A DNA stretch of 52,285 nucleotides from an uncultured Prevotellamassilia sp. (GTDB lineage: Bacteria; Bacteroidota; Bacteroidia; Bacteroidales; Bacteroidaceae), in NCBI GenBank assembly GCA_934255485.1, contig CAKQOG010000017.1:1-52285 (forward strand). The letters run 5' to 3'. The notes beneath the pieces are model-generated. The model ran no database searches, was not told where the DNA came from, and was given only the letters and a program-made list of their open reading frames with translations. The position numbers and the translations under genes are program-made. Each line of letters opens with the position of its first letter. The stretch's first letter is position 1. Positions 16,104 to 24,922 of this stretch are shown here, in pieces.

Positions 16104-18065
16104 TTATTTAAGCACGACTCTATCTCCCAGTACTTTTGCGAAAGCACGTTCTATCTGACTCATTTCCATATACTGTTTCATCAATTCTTCTGCCTTCTGT
16201 GGGTTATCCTTTAATATTGGATTACGTAATTCAGTAAGCAATTGTTTGAGGTGTTCTTTTATAAGGGAATGCTTATAATCATGTAAGATGCGTGGAACTA
16301 TTTCATCTAAGCGATCTTTATCCTCAACATATTGTTCTCTTTGGAATTTGCTAAGTTCAAAATTATCAAGTCCAACATCCGAGGCTAATTTGCTGATATT
16401 TTCATTGGGGTGAGCCATAAAGTAATCTAATGAAACCCAATTTTCGTCTTTTGCATGATCTACAGCCTCGAGCAAAATGTTTTGGAACAAATTATTGCGA
16501 AGATTAAGTCCATCATTTATCAAATCGTTATAAATGTATTCTGCAACAGATATTTTTTGAATTTGTACGTCGCCTTCTAATGCACTTTCATTGAAGTCCA
16601 TAAACATATTGCCATAGCGAATAACGAGCGAAATGAGCATCTTTTCCTCAACTAATTCTGTGTCTGCATTTAATAGTTGTATATTTTTAGATTGTTCAGT
16701 CTCGGTGGTTGTCGTTGTGCTTTCGTTGGTGGCATTCTTCTGCTCCTTGCGTATTCTGTCACGATGTTGTTTGTTTATTTCATTAACAATCAGCTCTTCA
16801 TTGATAGATAAGTTTACAGCACATTCGTGGATATACATTTGTCTAACCACGTTGTCAGGAATAACAGAGATGCTTTTTACAATGTTGGTTATTAGTTCAG
16901 CGCGTTTAATAGGGTCGCCTGCAGCATCAGTAAGCAAAAGATCTGTTTTGAATTTTATAAAATCTACTTGATGCTCGTTGATGTATTTTTGAAAATCTTC
17001 GGCATTATGTTTCTTAGCAAAACTATCGGGGTCATCGCCATCAGGAAGGAGCAAAACTTTAATATTCAGCCCTTCAGCAAGTAGCATATCGATACCTCTG
17101 AGACTAGCTTTAATACCAGCAGAATCGCCGTCATAAAGCACGGTTATGTTATCCGTAAATCGATGCAAAAGTCTTATCTGGCCTTCTGTAAGAGATGTTC
17201 CAGACGAAGCCACAACATTTTCTACACCACTTTGGTGCATAGAAATAACATCTGTATAGCCCTCAACTAAGAAACAACGATTTTGTTTTACAATAGCTTG
17301 CTTGGCTTGATAAATGCCATAGAGTTCTTTGCTCTTGCTATAGATGACGCTTTCGGGAGAGTTTACGTATTTGCCAACATTTTTGGCTTTATCTTTGTTC
17401 AATATTCTGCCACCAAATGCAACGATACGTCCCGACACCGTATGAACAGGGAATATAACCCTTCCATGGTAACGGTCGAGGATTAATCCACTATCCGTTT
17501 CATAGCATAGCCCAGTTTTCAGTAAATATTCTTTGCTAAATCCATGTGCAAGTGCTGATTTGGCAAACGCATCGCGTTGTTCAAGCGAGTATCCAAGATG
17601 AAATTTATGAATAATGTCATCTCTAAACCCACGTGCGCGAAAATAAGCCATTCCTTGAGCCACCCCATCCACATTGTTATGGAGTAGTTGCTGGAAATAA
17701 TTATCTGCCCATTCATTTAGGGCAAACATACTTTCGCGTTCGTTTTGAGCAATTTTTTCTTCGTCTGTATATTCTTTTTCTTTTACTTCTATACCATATT
17801 TTTTTCCGAGCCATTTGATTGCTTCGGGATATGTCATGTGTTCAAGTTCCATGAGAAAATGAATGGCATTACCACCCTTTCCACATGAAAAACATTTACA
17901 CATTTGACGAGCAGGAGATACACTAAACGAAGGTGTACGTTCGTTATGAAATGGACATAATCCCTTATAGTTCGCTCCAGTTTTGCGCAATGTTACGAAC
18001 TCCTTCACCACGTCTACAATGTCTGTAGCGTCCATTACCCTTTGTATCGTTGCCCTATCTATCAT
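16104..18065 (-). CDS. dnaG: DNA primase
   Basis: Lays RNA primers for DNA replication. Its 653 residues carry the full architecture: an N-terminal CHC2 zinc domain (Cys37, His40, Cys58, Cys61), the RNA polymerase core with the Toprim signature (LVEGYTDVIS then LYDGDSAG), and a C-terminal helicase-interaction part. A low-complexity Thr/Glu linker (ESTTTTTETEQ) separates the core from the C-terminal domain. It follows queD by 52 bases on the same strand, and no terminator is seen between them. An ATG start at 18063-18065 gives the standard N-terminus. Confidence 0.96.
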   Translation of the reverse strand: MIDRATIQRVMDATDIVDVVKEFVTLRKTGANYKGLCPFHNERTPSFSVSPARQMCKCFSCGKGGNAIHFLMELEHMTYPEAIKWLGKKYGIEVKEKEYTDEEKIAQNERESMFALNEWADNYFQQLLHNNVDGVAQGMAYFRARGFRDDIIHKFHLGYSLEQRDAFAKSALAHGFSKEYLLKTGLCYETDSGLILDRYHGRVIFPVHTVSGRIVAFGGRILNKDKAKNVGKYVNSPESVIYSKSKELYGIYQAKQAIVKQNRCFLVEGYTDVISMHQSGVENVVASSGTSLTEGQIRLLHRFTDNITVLYDGDSAGIKASLRGIDMLLAEGLNIKVLLLPDGDDPDSFAKKHNAEDFQKYINEHQVDFIKFKTDLLLTDAAGDPIKRAELITNIVKSISVIPDNVVRQMYIHECAVNLSINEELIVNEINKQHRDRIRKEQKNATNESTTTTTETEQSKNIQLLNADTELVEEKMLISLVIRYGNMFMDFNESALEGDVQIQKISVAEYIYNDLINDGLNLRNNLFQNILLEAVDHAKDENWVSLDYFMAHPNENISKLASDVGLDNFELSKFQREQYVEDKDRLDEIVPRILHDYKHSLIKEHLKQLLTELRNPILKDNPQKAEELMKQYMEMSQIERAFAKVLGDRVVLK

Positions 18066-18117
18066 ATATTATTGTATATGTATGCTTTTCTCAAAAAGTA
18101 TAAAATTATCTTTTAAA

Positions 18118-18471
18118 TCAGAATTGGATGTTTTCAAATCCTGGTTTTACATAACAAGCTATGTTACCTTCAGACTCTTGAAAAGTTACCTTATAGCAAT
18201 TGGGTACTTGTTCGCAAATCCAATGTGCCATATTTTCGGCTGTCGGGTTAAAGTCAAGTATATCATTTACATATTGATGGTCGAGCTTGTTCTGTATCAA
18301 AGTTTTTACGTGCGTAAAGTCTGTCACCATGCTGTTCTCATCAAGTTTCTCTGAACAGCAAAAGATTTTAACAACTCCATTATGGCCATGCAGTTTTTGG
18401 CATTTGCTCTCGTATGTAAGTTTTAGTTGGTGAGCAAAAGCTATTTCTATTCTTTTTGAAATGTAATACAT
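18118..18471 (-). CDS. queD: 6-carboxytetrahydropterin synthase (QueD family)
   Basis: Converts dihydroneopterin triphosphate to 6-carboxytetrahydropterin in the queuosine/preQ0 pathway. The 117-residue protein has the zinc triad His14, His28, His30 (motif LHGHN) and Cys24 (KCQKLHGH), which fits QueD-type catalysis. The length is typical of a single T-fold unit. It is first in a probable queD-dnaG unit with a promoter at 18513-18521. Other queuosine genes are not nearby. A true 6-pyruvoyl-tetrahydropterin synthase is the less likely alternative. Confidence 0.87.
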   Translation of the reverse strand: MYYISKRIEIAFAHQLKLTYESKCQKLHGHNGVVKIFCCSEKLDENSMVTDFTHVKTLIQNKLDHQYVNDILDFNPTAENMAHWICEQVPNCYKVTFQESEGNIACYVKPGFENIQF

Positions 18472-18512
18472 TTGCTTTATCTATTGTTTATTGTTTTTGC
18501 ATGTTTAATAGT

Positions 18513-18521
18513 GCAAAATTA
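18513..18521 (-). promoter_or_regulatory. -7 promoter element for queD-dnaG
   Basis: Reads TAATTTTGC on the minus strand, about 40 bases upstream of the queD start. Confidence 0.5.
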
Positions 18522-18639
18522 CGCCAAACAATCAGTATTTCAAAACAATACTGCCATTTAGTTTTTTCATTTTGTATAGTTATATAGTGTAAGAATAAAA
18601 ATATGTAAGTATAATTAATATATATCAAACAATTTGTTG

Positions 18640-18647
18640 TATCTTTG
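18640..18647 (+). promoter_or_regulatory. -7 promoter element for acn
   Basis: TATCTTTG, matching TAnnTTTG and followed by CC, lies about 72 bases upstream of the aconitase start. It forms a divergent pair with the queD promoter. Confidence 0.55.
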
Positions 18648-18719
18648 CCAAAGTAAATATCTAAAAGTGTGACAATTTGTGTAATAGCTTACTATTAAAC
18701 AGTAATAGAACATAATATT

Positions 18720-20963
18720 ATGATTTATAACATTGACATGATACGCGACTTTTATGCTAACTATTCGCATCGTGTATCAGAGGCGCGAAAGGCGATTGGT
18801 CATCCACTTACTTATGCTGAAAAAGTGCTCTATGCTCATTTGGCAGAACGGCCAACAAAGAGTGGTTATCAGCGTGGTGTAGACTATGCGCAGTTCTATC
18901 CTAATCGGGTATGTATGCAAGATGCCACAGCGCAGATGGCCATCCTTCAATTTATGAATGCGCAACGCAAAGAGACTGCTGTGCCAAGCACCATACATTG
19001 CGACCATCTTATTCAAGCTTATAAAGGTGCTACTATCGATTTGCCTAATGCCAAAGATGTAAATCATGAAGTTTATGCATTTTTACAATCAGCTGCTCAA
19101 CGTTATGGCATGGGTTTCTGGGGACCTGGTGCTGGTATCATACACCAAGTAGTACTCGAAAACTATGCGTTCCCTGGTGGCATGATGGTGGGTACAGATT
19201 CCCACACGCCCAATGCTGGCGGACTCGGAATGGCGGCCATCGGCGTTGGTGGTGCCGATGCTGTAGATGTGATGGTAGGAACTCCGTGGGAACTCAAAGT
19301 TCCACGTCTTATAGGTGTAAAACTCGTAGGTAAACTTTCAGGTTGGACATCGGCTAAAGATGTAATTTTGTATCTTGCTGGCAAACTTACTACCAAGGGA
19401 GGCACCAACGCTATTATTGAATATTTTGGCGAAGGAGCTGATAATTTGCCTGCAACAGGCAAGGCTACCATTTGTAATATGGGTGCAGAAGTAGGTGCTA
19501 CGACATCGATGTTTGCTTTCGATGCGAACATGACAGCTTATCTCAATAGCACAGGACGCGAAGAGGTTGCTCAACTTGCACAAAGCGTAGCAGCAGATTT
19601 ACGCTCTGACGATGATGTATTGACACACCCAGAACAATATTATGATGAACTAATAACTATAAACCTTAGCGAACTCACCCCTTATGTAAATGGTCCTTTT
19701 ACGCCTGACGCAGCATGTCAAGTAAAGGATATGGCACAAAAGGTTGCGCATGACCAATTGCCCGATAAGGTAGAAGTGTGCCTTATTGGTTCGTGCACAA
19801 ACTCGTCTTATCAGGATTTAGCACGTGCTGCATCCGTGGTTAAAGCCATGAAAGCAGCAGGTCATCAGCTAAAGGCGCAACTTATTATTAATCCAGGTTC
19901 AGAACTTGTAAGAGCAACAGCAGAGCGTGATGGTATTTTACAGACATTTATTGATGCGGGAGCGACAATCATGACCAATGCTTGCGGCCCGTGTATCGGT
20001 CAGTGGAAACGTATAACAGACGATCCTACACGACGCAATAGCATTGTTACGACCTTCAATCGCAACTTTGCCAAACGTGCCGATGGAAATCCTAATACCA
20101 ATGCATTCATCACATCGCCCGAATCGGCAGTGGGCTATGCCTTTACTGGTTCTTTATCTAATCACCCTTCATATTCAACAGGATGGCCAGTATTCCAACC
20201 ACAAGGAGAGTCTCTTCCTGCTAATGGCTATTGTGCTGACGCAGAAGGTGTACAGAAAGTTCGACCCGATTATGTGATAATACCTAATGATAGTGCAGAG
20301 GTAGTAATCAATCCAACAAGTGAACGCTTACAACGTTTGGCGCCGTTTGCAGCTTGGGATGGAAAAGATTTTGAACATCTCCCATTACTTATTAAAGTAA
20401 AAGGTAAATGTACCACTGACCATATATCTATGGCAGGTCCATGGCTTAGATATCGCGGTCATTTGCAGAACATTTCTAAGAATATGTTGTTAGGAGCGAC
20501 AAATGCATTTACTGGTGATACAGGTAAAGTCTTCGACCAAACTACGGGATATATAACAGAAGTTTGGCAAGCTGCTGCACATTATCGTGACGAGCGCGGA
20601 GGCAGTATCATTGTGGCTGAAGATAATTATGGCGAAGGTTCAAGCAGAGAACATGCTGCTATGGAACCTCGTTATTTAGGTGTAAAAGTAGTACTGGTAA
20701 AGAGCTTTGCTCGTATTCACGAAACCAATTTGAAAAAACAAGGTATTTTAGCTCTCACCTTTGTTAATGCTGCTGATTATGATAAAATATTGGCAGATGA
20801 CCAGATTACTATTCATTGTTCTTCGTTATCACCACACACCCATGTAGCCATTACACTATGTCATGCCGATGGAACAACAGAGCAAATAGAAGCAGCACAC
20901 ACTTACAACGATTTACAGATTAAATGGTTTGAAGCAGGTTCAGCTTTAGCCGTAAAAGCCTAA
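18720..20963 (+). CDS. acn: Aconitate hydratase
   Basis: Isomerises citrate to isocitrate through cis-aconitate using a [4Fe-4S] cluster. The 747-residue protein matches the mitochondrial-type aconitase common in Bacteroidetes. Cluster cysteines are in GSCTNSS (Cys359) and NACGPC (Cys422, Cys425). The substrate loop GTDSHTPNAGGLG and the swivelling C-terminal domain (AEDNYGEGSSREHAAMEPR) are intact. It heads the acn-icd-gltA cluster. A terminator-like hairpin with a tiny ORF follows in the 126-base gap before icd. Confidence 0.96.
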   Translation: MIYNIDMIRDFYANYSHRVSEARKAIGHPLTYAEKVLYAHLAERPTKSGYQRGVDYAQFYPNRVCMQDATAQMAILQFMNAQRKETAVPSTIHCDHLIQAYKGATIDLPNAKDVNHEVYAFLQSAAQRYGMGFWGPGAGIIHQVVLENYAFPGGMMVGTDSHTPNAGGLGMAAIGVGGADAVDVMVGTPWELKVPRLIGVKLVGKLSGWTSAKDVILYLAGKLTTKGGTNAIIEYFGEGADNLPATGKATICNMGAEVGATTSMFAFDANMTAYLNSTGREEVAQLAQSVAADLRSDDDVLTHPEQYYDELITINLSELTPYVNGPFTPDAACQVKDMAQKVAHDQLPDKVEVCLIGSCTNSSYQDLARAASVVKAMKAAGHQLKAQLIINPGSELVRATAERDGILQTFIDAGATIMTNACGPCIGQWKRITDDPTRRNSIVTTFNRNFAKRADGNPNTNAFITSPESAVGYAFTGSLSNHPSYSTGWPVFQPQGESLPANGYCADAEGVQKVRPDYVIIPNDSAEVVINPTSERLQRLAPFAAWDGKDFEHLPLLIKVKGKCTTDHISMAGPWLRYRGHLQNISKNMLLGATNAFTGDTGKVFDQTTGYITEVWQAAAHYRDERGGSIIVAEDNYGEGSSREHAAMEPRYLGVKVVLVKSFARIHETNLKKQGILALTFVNAADYDKILADDQITIHCSSLSPHTHVAITLCHADGTTEQIEAAHTYNDLQIKWFEAGSALAVKA

Positions 20964-20969
20964 TAGAGT

Positions 20970-21021
20970 AGGAGGTGAAAGCATGCAACGAACACGTTGC
21001 ATATTCACTTTTTACTCATAG
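20970..21021 (+). promoter_or_regulatory. Hairpin with Shine-Dalgarno and 12-codon ORF between acn and icd
   Basis: The sequence AGGAGGTGA (20970-20978) is a near-perfect Shine-Dalgarno. Four bases later an ATG opens MQRTRCIFTFYS, ending at TAG 21019-21021. The same bases form a hairpin: ATGCAACG / CGTTGCAT (20983-21002) with a 4-base loop, extended by GTGAA / TTCAC (20975-21008), then a T tract. It may be a terminator, an attenuator, or both. Translation of the ORF would open the stem; that model is inference. Confidence 0.45.
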
Positions 21022-21089
21022 GAAAGCTCTAAAGTATTGATACTCATATTAACATTTATAGCCTAATTACCTTTTAAAAAAACGAAAAA

Positions 21090-22265
21090 ATGAGCCATAC
21101 AACCATACAACTATCAAGTGATGGTAAACTTATTGTACCTCCTTCTGTAACAGTTCCTTTTATAACTGGCGACGGCATCGGTGCTGAAATCATGCCTGTT
21201 ATGCAGCAGGTAATAGATGCTGCTGTAAAAGCAACCTACAAGGGTGAACGCCAAATATTATGGAAAGAAGTAGAAGCCGGACAACATGCATACGACACAT
21301 TAGGTACATATTTACCTAATGACACACTGAAGGCATTTTCAAACTACCATATTGGTATAAAAGGCCCGCTTACCACCCCTGTTGGTGGAGGCATACGTTC
21401 ACTTAATGTTGCTATGCGTCAAGGTCTTGACCTCTACGTATGTTTGCGTCCAGTACGTTGGTTCAAGGGCATAGAATCTCCCGTTAAGCATCCCGAACGT
21501 GTAAATATGGTTGTATTCCGCGAAAATACAGAGGATATCTATGCAGGTATAGAATGGAAAGCTTGCTCACGCGAGGCACGTCAATTCTATGAGTTCATAC
21601 ACGATGAAATGGGTGTAGAAAAGGTGCGTTTCCCCGAGACTTCAGCCTTTGGAGTTAAGCCTGTATCTATCGAAGGCTCTAAACGCTTGGTAAAGGCCGC
21701 TTGCCAATATGCTATAGACAATGGGACAAATCATGTGACACTTGTACATAAGGGCAATATTATGAAATTTACAGAAGGTGGTTTTAAAAACTGGGGATAT
21801 GAAGTAAATGGCGAGTTTTTTGAAGGCAAGGTTCGCATGGATGATTGCATTTGTGATGCCTTTTTACAAAACGCTTTGATAAAGCCAGAGGCATACGATG
21901 TAATAGCCACAATGAACCTTAATGGTGATTACGTTTCAGATATGTTGGCAGCACAAGTGGGTGGTATTGGTATTTCGCCGGGTGCAAATATCAATTACGA
22001 GGCTGGTAGAGCAGTGTTCGAGGCTACCCATGGTACGGCCCCCGATATAGCAGGTAAAAACCAAGCTAATCCATGCTCACTTATTTTATCAGGTGTGATG
22101 ATGCTTGAGCATTTAGGATGGACAGAAGCAGCACAACTGGTAACAAATTCGCTCGAAACGTTGTTTAGTGAAGGCTATGCCACCGCAGACTTGGCACGTT
22201 TTATGACTAATGGAAAACCGCTTGGTACCAAAGAGTTTGGTAATGCTCTTAGCCAACATTGCTAA
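21090..22265 (+). CDS. icd: Isocitrate dehydrogenase, probably NAD-dependent
   Basis: Oxidatively decarboxylates isocitrate to 2-oxoglutarate. In 391 residues it has the N-terminal PFITGDGIGAEI, the isocitrate-binding GIRSLNVAMRQ (Ser104 equals the regulatory serine of E. coli ICDH) and RENTEDIYAGIEW. The cofactor loop reads HGTAPDIAGK, with Asp319-Ile320 at the positions of E. coli Lys344-Tyr345, and Ala366 where E. coli has Tyr391. In this family Asp-Ile marks NAD preference, whereas Lys-Tyr marks NADP. The cofactor assignment is therefore inference from residues. It sits between acn and gltA. Confidence 0.92.
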   Translation: MSHTTIQLSSDGKLIVPPSVTVPFITGDGIGAEIMPVMQQVIDAAVKATYKGERQILWKEVEAGQHAYDTLGTYLPNDTLKAFSNYHIGIKGPLTTPVGGGIRSLNVAMRQGLDLYVCLRPVRWFKGIESPVKHPERVNMVVFRENTEDIYAGIEWKACSREARQFYEFIHDEMGVEKVRFPETSAFGVKPVSIEGSKRLVKAACQYAIDNGTNHVTLVHKGNIMKFTEGGFKNWGYEVNGEFFEGKVRMDDCICDAFLQNALIKPEAYDVIATMNLNGDYVSDMLAAQVGGIGISPGANINYEAGRAVFEATHGTAPDIAGKNQANPCSLILSGVMMLEHLGWTEAAQLVTNSLETLFSEGYATADLARFMTNGKPLGTKEFGNALSQHC

Positions 22266-22347
22266 GTCATATTAGTGATGTTGAACTATGTAATAGATGC
22301 ATGCCCATGTTTTGCATTTTATTAATATCTCATTTTAAAAGTTGATT

Positions 22348-23697
22348 ATGACTGACAAAAAAGAATATCTTATATATAAACTATCTGACAATATGAAGAG
22401 CTGCATTAAGATTGATGCAGAACTTTTCAGAAAGTTAGATGTGAAGCGTGGACTACGCAACGAAGACGGCACTGGTGTGCTTGTTGGACTTACAAACATC
22501 GGTAATGTTGTAGGCTATGAGCGAACTGCTAATGGACTAAAGCCTATTGATGGTAAACTCTATTTTAGAGGATATGAAATTTCAGATCTTGTAGATGCTG
22601 TGCTCAAAGAACAACGTTTTGGGTATGAAGAAGTAGCATATCTCCTATTGTCTGGCCGTTTGCCTGATGCCGAGGAACTCGAACAGTTTCGATGCTTGTT
22701 GGTAGACAATATGCCGCTAATGTCTAAAACAATGCTCAACATCGTTGAACTTGAAGGTAGCGACATTATGAACATTTTGGCTCGTAGCGTATTAGAACTT
22801 TATACATACGACAACACCCCCGACGACATTTCACGCGACAATTTGATGCGCCAAAGTGTAGAACTTATATCTAAGTTCCCAACAATTATTGCTTATGCCT
22901 ACAACATGTTGCGACATAAAACGCTTGGGCGTTCTTTGCACATTCGTCATCCCAAAGAGAATTTTTCGCTTGCCGAAAACTTTCTGTATATGCTTTTAGG
23001 CAATCACTACACACCGCTTGATGCACGAACGCTCGACCTTTTACTTATCCTTCAAGCAGAACATGGTGGTGGTAATAACTCTACGTTTACCGTACGTGTA
23101 ACCTCTTCAACATGCACCGACACATACTCTTCGATTGCAGCAGGTATAGGCTCGCTTAAGGGACCTAAACATGGAGGGGCAAACATTCGTGTACATCATA
23201 TGATGGAACATCTCAAACAAAACATACGTCATTGGGATGATGAAGAAGAAATAAGCCACTATCTTCATAAAATAGTGAAGAAAGAAGCATACGACTGCAC
23301 AGGGTTGATTTATGGCATTGGTCACGCAGTATATACGCTCTCAGACCCACGCGCTGTTTTACTTAAAAAAATGGCTCGCCAACTTGCTGAGGAAAAAGGA
23401 CGCATGGAAGAATTTGAATTTATGGAGCGTATTGAAAAGTTGGCCGTAGAAGCTGTTTACGACATAAAGGGAACAGATAAAAAACTCTGTGCTAACGTCG
23501 ATTTCTATTCAGGCTTCGTATACGATCTCATTGGCCTTCCCATCGAAATATATACGCCACTTTTTGCAATGGCTCGTATTGTAGGTTGGTGTGCCCATCG
23601 CAACGAAGAACTTGGTTTTGTTGGTCGTCGTATTATTCGTCCAGCTTATCGCTGTGTCGCAGATTTACGCGAATATATACCTGTTAGCAAAAGGTAA
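22348..23697 (+). CDS. gltA: Citrate synthase
   Basis: Condenses oxaloacetate and acetyl-CoA to citrate. The ATG at 22348 is preferred over a TTG two codons upstream, giving 449 residues. Conserved motifs include HGGGNNSTFTVR, GPKHGGAN, the catalytic His in YGIGHAVY, and the catalytic Asp in CANVDFYSG. Bacteroidetes citrate synthases of this length carry an N-terminal extension like the one here (residues 1-60). It is third in the acn-icd-gltA cluster, 76 bases after icd, with a strong terminator behind it. The cluster would supply 2-oxoglutarate and glutamate rather than run a complete cycle. Confidence 0.93.
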   Translation: MTDKKEYLIYKLSDNMKSCIKIDAELFRKLDVKRGLRNEDGTGVLVGLTNIGNVVGYERTANGLKPIDGKLYFRGYEISDLVDAVLKEQRFGYEEVAYLLLSGRLPDAEELEQFRCLLVDNMPLMSKTMLNIVELEGSDIMNILARSVLELYTYDNTPDDISRDNLMRQSVELISKFPTIIAYAYNMLRHKTLGRSLHIRHPKENFSLAENFLYMLLGNHYTPLDARTLDLLLILQAEHGGGNNSTFTVRVTSSTCTDTYSSIAAGIGSLKGPKHGGANIRVHHMMEHLKQNIRHWDDEEEISHYLHKIVKKEAYDCTGLIYGIGHAVYTLSDPRAVLLKKMARQLAEEKGRMEEFEFMERIEKLAVEAVYDIKGTDKKLCANVDFYSGFVYDLIGLPIEIYTPLFAMARIVGWCAHRNEELGFVGRRIIRPAYRCVADLREYIPVSKR

Positions 23698-23722
23698 TAT
23701 GCAATCAATTTATTAATGAGAA

Positions 23723-23768
23723 AAAGCGAGGCGGATTTGCTAAAATCATAGCAAATCCGCCTCGCTTT
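23723..23768. terminator. Strong bidirectional terminator after gltA
   Basis: A 19-base stem (AAAGCGAGGCGGATTTGCT and its complement) surrounds an 8-base loop, with A and T runs at its ends. It separates the converging gltA and the minus-strand lipoprotein gene. Confidence 0.9.
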
Positions 23769-23798
23769 CTAAAGAGATGTTGCGCTTAGATACTTTTG

Positions 23799-24239
23799 CT
23801 ATTTGCTCTCTATTTTTACTCTTCGTTTAGTAACAGATGCTTTGTAATAGAGAGATCCTGTCCCTGAAGCTCCGTAAGTAGCATTCAAGGTGATGTTGTA
23901 TTCACCTGGAGTGTTGATAACTATAGTGTCGGTAGGATCAGAAGGTTCATTATCATAGATAACGGTGCTCTTAGCCCTTTGCGAATAGTCTACTCCATCA
24001 GTAGGCGAGATGGTCCACTTGTAGGTGGCTTTGTAGAGCAAATGTCCCTTGCTGCTTTGTACAGCTGTTGCGACAAATTTGTCGCCAACGTATAAGGTAC
24101 TACTTGCATTGTCTTCAAGCGAATGAATGGTAATTTCGCTCAGAGTGGGTGGGGTAGAACGATATTTATCATCATCGTTAGAGCAACTTGCTAACCATAA
24201 GCATAGTGTAGGAAGTGCTAATAAAAAGAGTTTATTCAT
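23799..24239 (-). CDS. Lipoprotein with PKD-like domain
   Basis: Unrecognised small lipoprotein of 146 residues, using the ATG at 24237-24239. The N-terminus MNKLFLLALPTLCLWLASC ends in the lipobox, followed by SNDDDK, an acidic run typical of Bacteroidetes surface-exported lipoproteins. The mature part looks like one PKD or Ig-like beta-sandwich (KATYKWTISP; GEYNITLNATYG). It is last in the run that begins with the acyltransferase at 27810. Such proteins usually bind ligand or partner proteins on the surface, but the role is unknown. Confidence 0.75.
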   Translation of the reverse strand: MNKLFLLALPTLCLWLASCSNDDDKYRSTPPTLSEITIHSLEDNASSTLYVGDKFVATAVQSSKGHLLYKATYKWTISPTDGVDYSQRAKSTVIYDNEPSDPTDTIVINTPGEYNITLNATYGASGTGSLYYKASVTKRRVKIESK

Positions 24240-24285
24240 TTTATGTCTCTGTAATAGGATATATGTATTATTAGAAAGCATAACG

Positions 24286-24900
24286 TTATATAAGTATGCC
24301 ATCTCCTTGGCGGATAATCTCGAATTTGTCGTCGTGACAATCTATAATAGTAGACTGTCCCATTTTGCCCATACCACCATCTACAACAATGTCTACTTGC
24401 GAGCCAAAAGCTTCTTCTATCAGTTCGGGATTAGTGTGGTAAGCCTCATCGTCGTAGGGTGAAGATGAGGGCAAAGACGCAGTCATGATAGGAGCTTCAA
24501 GTTCGTGTAGAATGTCGCTAAGTATTGGCGATTCTGGCATACGAATGCCTATTTCGCCTGTCTTTTTGCTTTTGAATATCTTAGGCAGTTTATTCTTGCC
24601 TTGCAAGATAAAGGTAAAAGGTCCTGGAAGGTTACGCTTCATTACCTTGTATATAGGAGTTGAAATAAGAGCATACTCGCTTATGGCGCTCATGTCGTAG
24701 CAGATAACAGATAGCGGATGTTCTGAAGGATTAATATCTCTAATCTTGCAAATACGTTCAACAGCACGTTCTTTCATGGCATGACATGCCAAGACGTATG
24801 TTGATTCTGTGGGGATGATAGCAATCCCACCATCACGCAATATGTGTACAATTTCGTCGATACGTTCGGATGGATTGTTCTTAGAATAAAGTTTTATCAT
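24286..24900 (-). CDS. L-threonylcarbamoyladenylate synthase (Sua5/YciO/YrdC)
   Basis: Makes threonylcarbamoyl-AMP from Thr, bicarbonate and ATP for t6A37 tRNA modification. The start is set at the ATG at 24898-24900 (204 residues), because the family begins near MIKLYS. The YrdC core is clear: IPTESTYVLACHA, then KIRDINPSEHPLSVIC, NLPGPFTFILQGK, and IGIRMPESP. The C-terminal part (VDIVVDGGMGKMGQSTIID) matches YciO/YrdC enzymes. The paralogue YciO is possible; in Bacteroidetes this form usually stands alone. It lies 22 bases downstream of maf. Confidence 0.85.
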   Translation of the reverse strand: MIKLYSKNNPSERIDEIVHILRDGGIAIIPTESTYVLACHAMKERAVERICKIRDINPSEHPLSVICYDMSAISEYALISTPIYKVMKRNLPGPFTFILQGKNKLPKIFKSKKTGEIGIRMPESPILSDILHELEAPIMTASLPSSSPYDDEAYHTNPELIEEAFGSQVDIVVDGGMGKMGQSTIIDCHDDKFEIIRQGDGILI

Positions 24901-24922
24901 TGTTGTGCAAGTAAGATGAAAA

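Noticed and set aside
22342..22347. TTG start for citrate synthase
   Set aside because: An ATG lies two codons later.
24240..24302. Upstream start for the PKD-like lipoprotein
   Set aside because: It would place 21 residues before the lipoprotein signal peptide; the ATG at 24239 gives a proper signal and lipobox.
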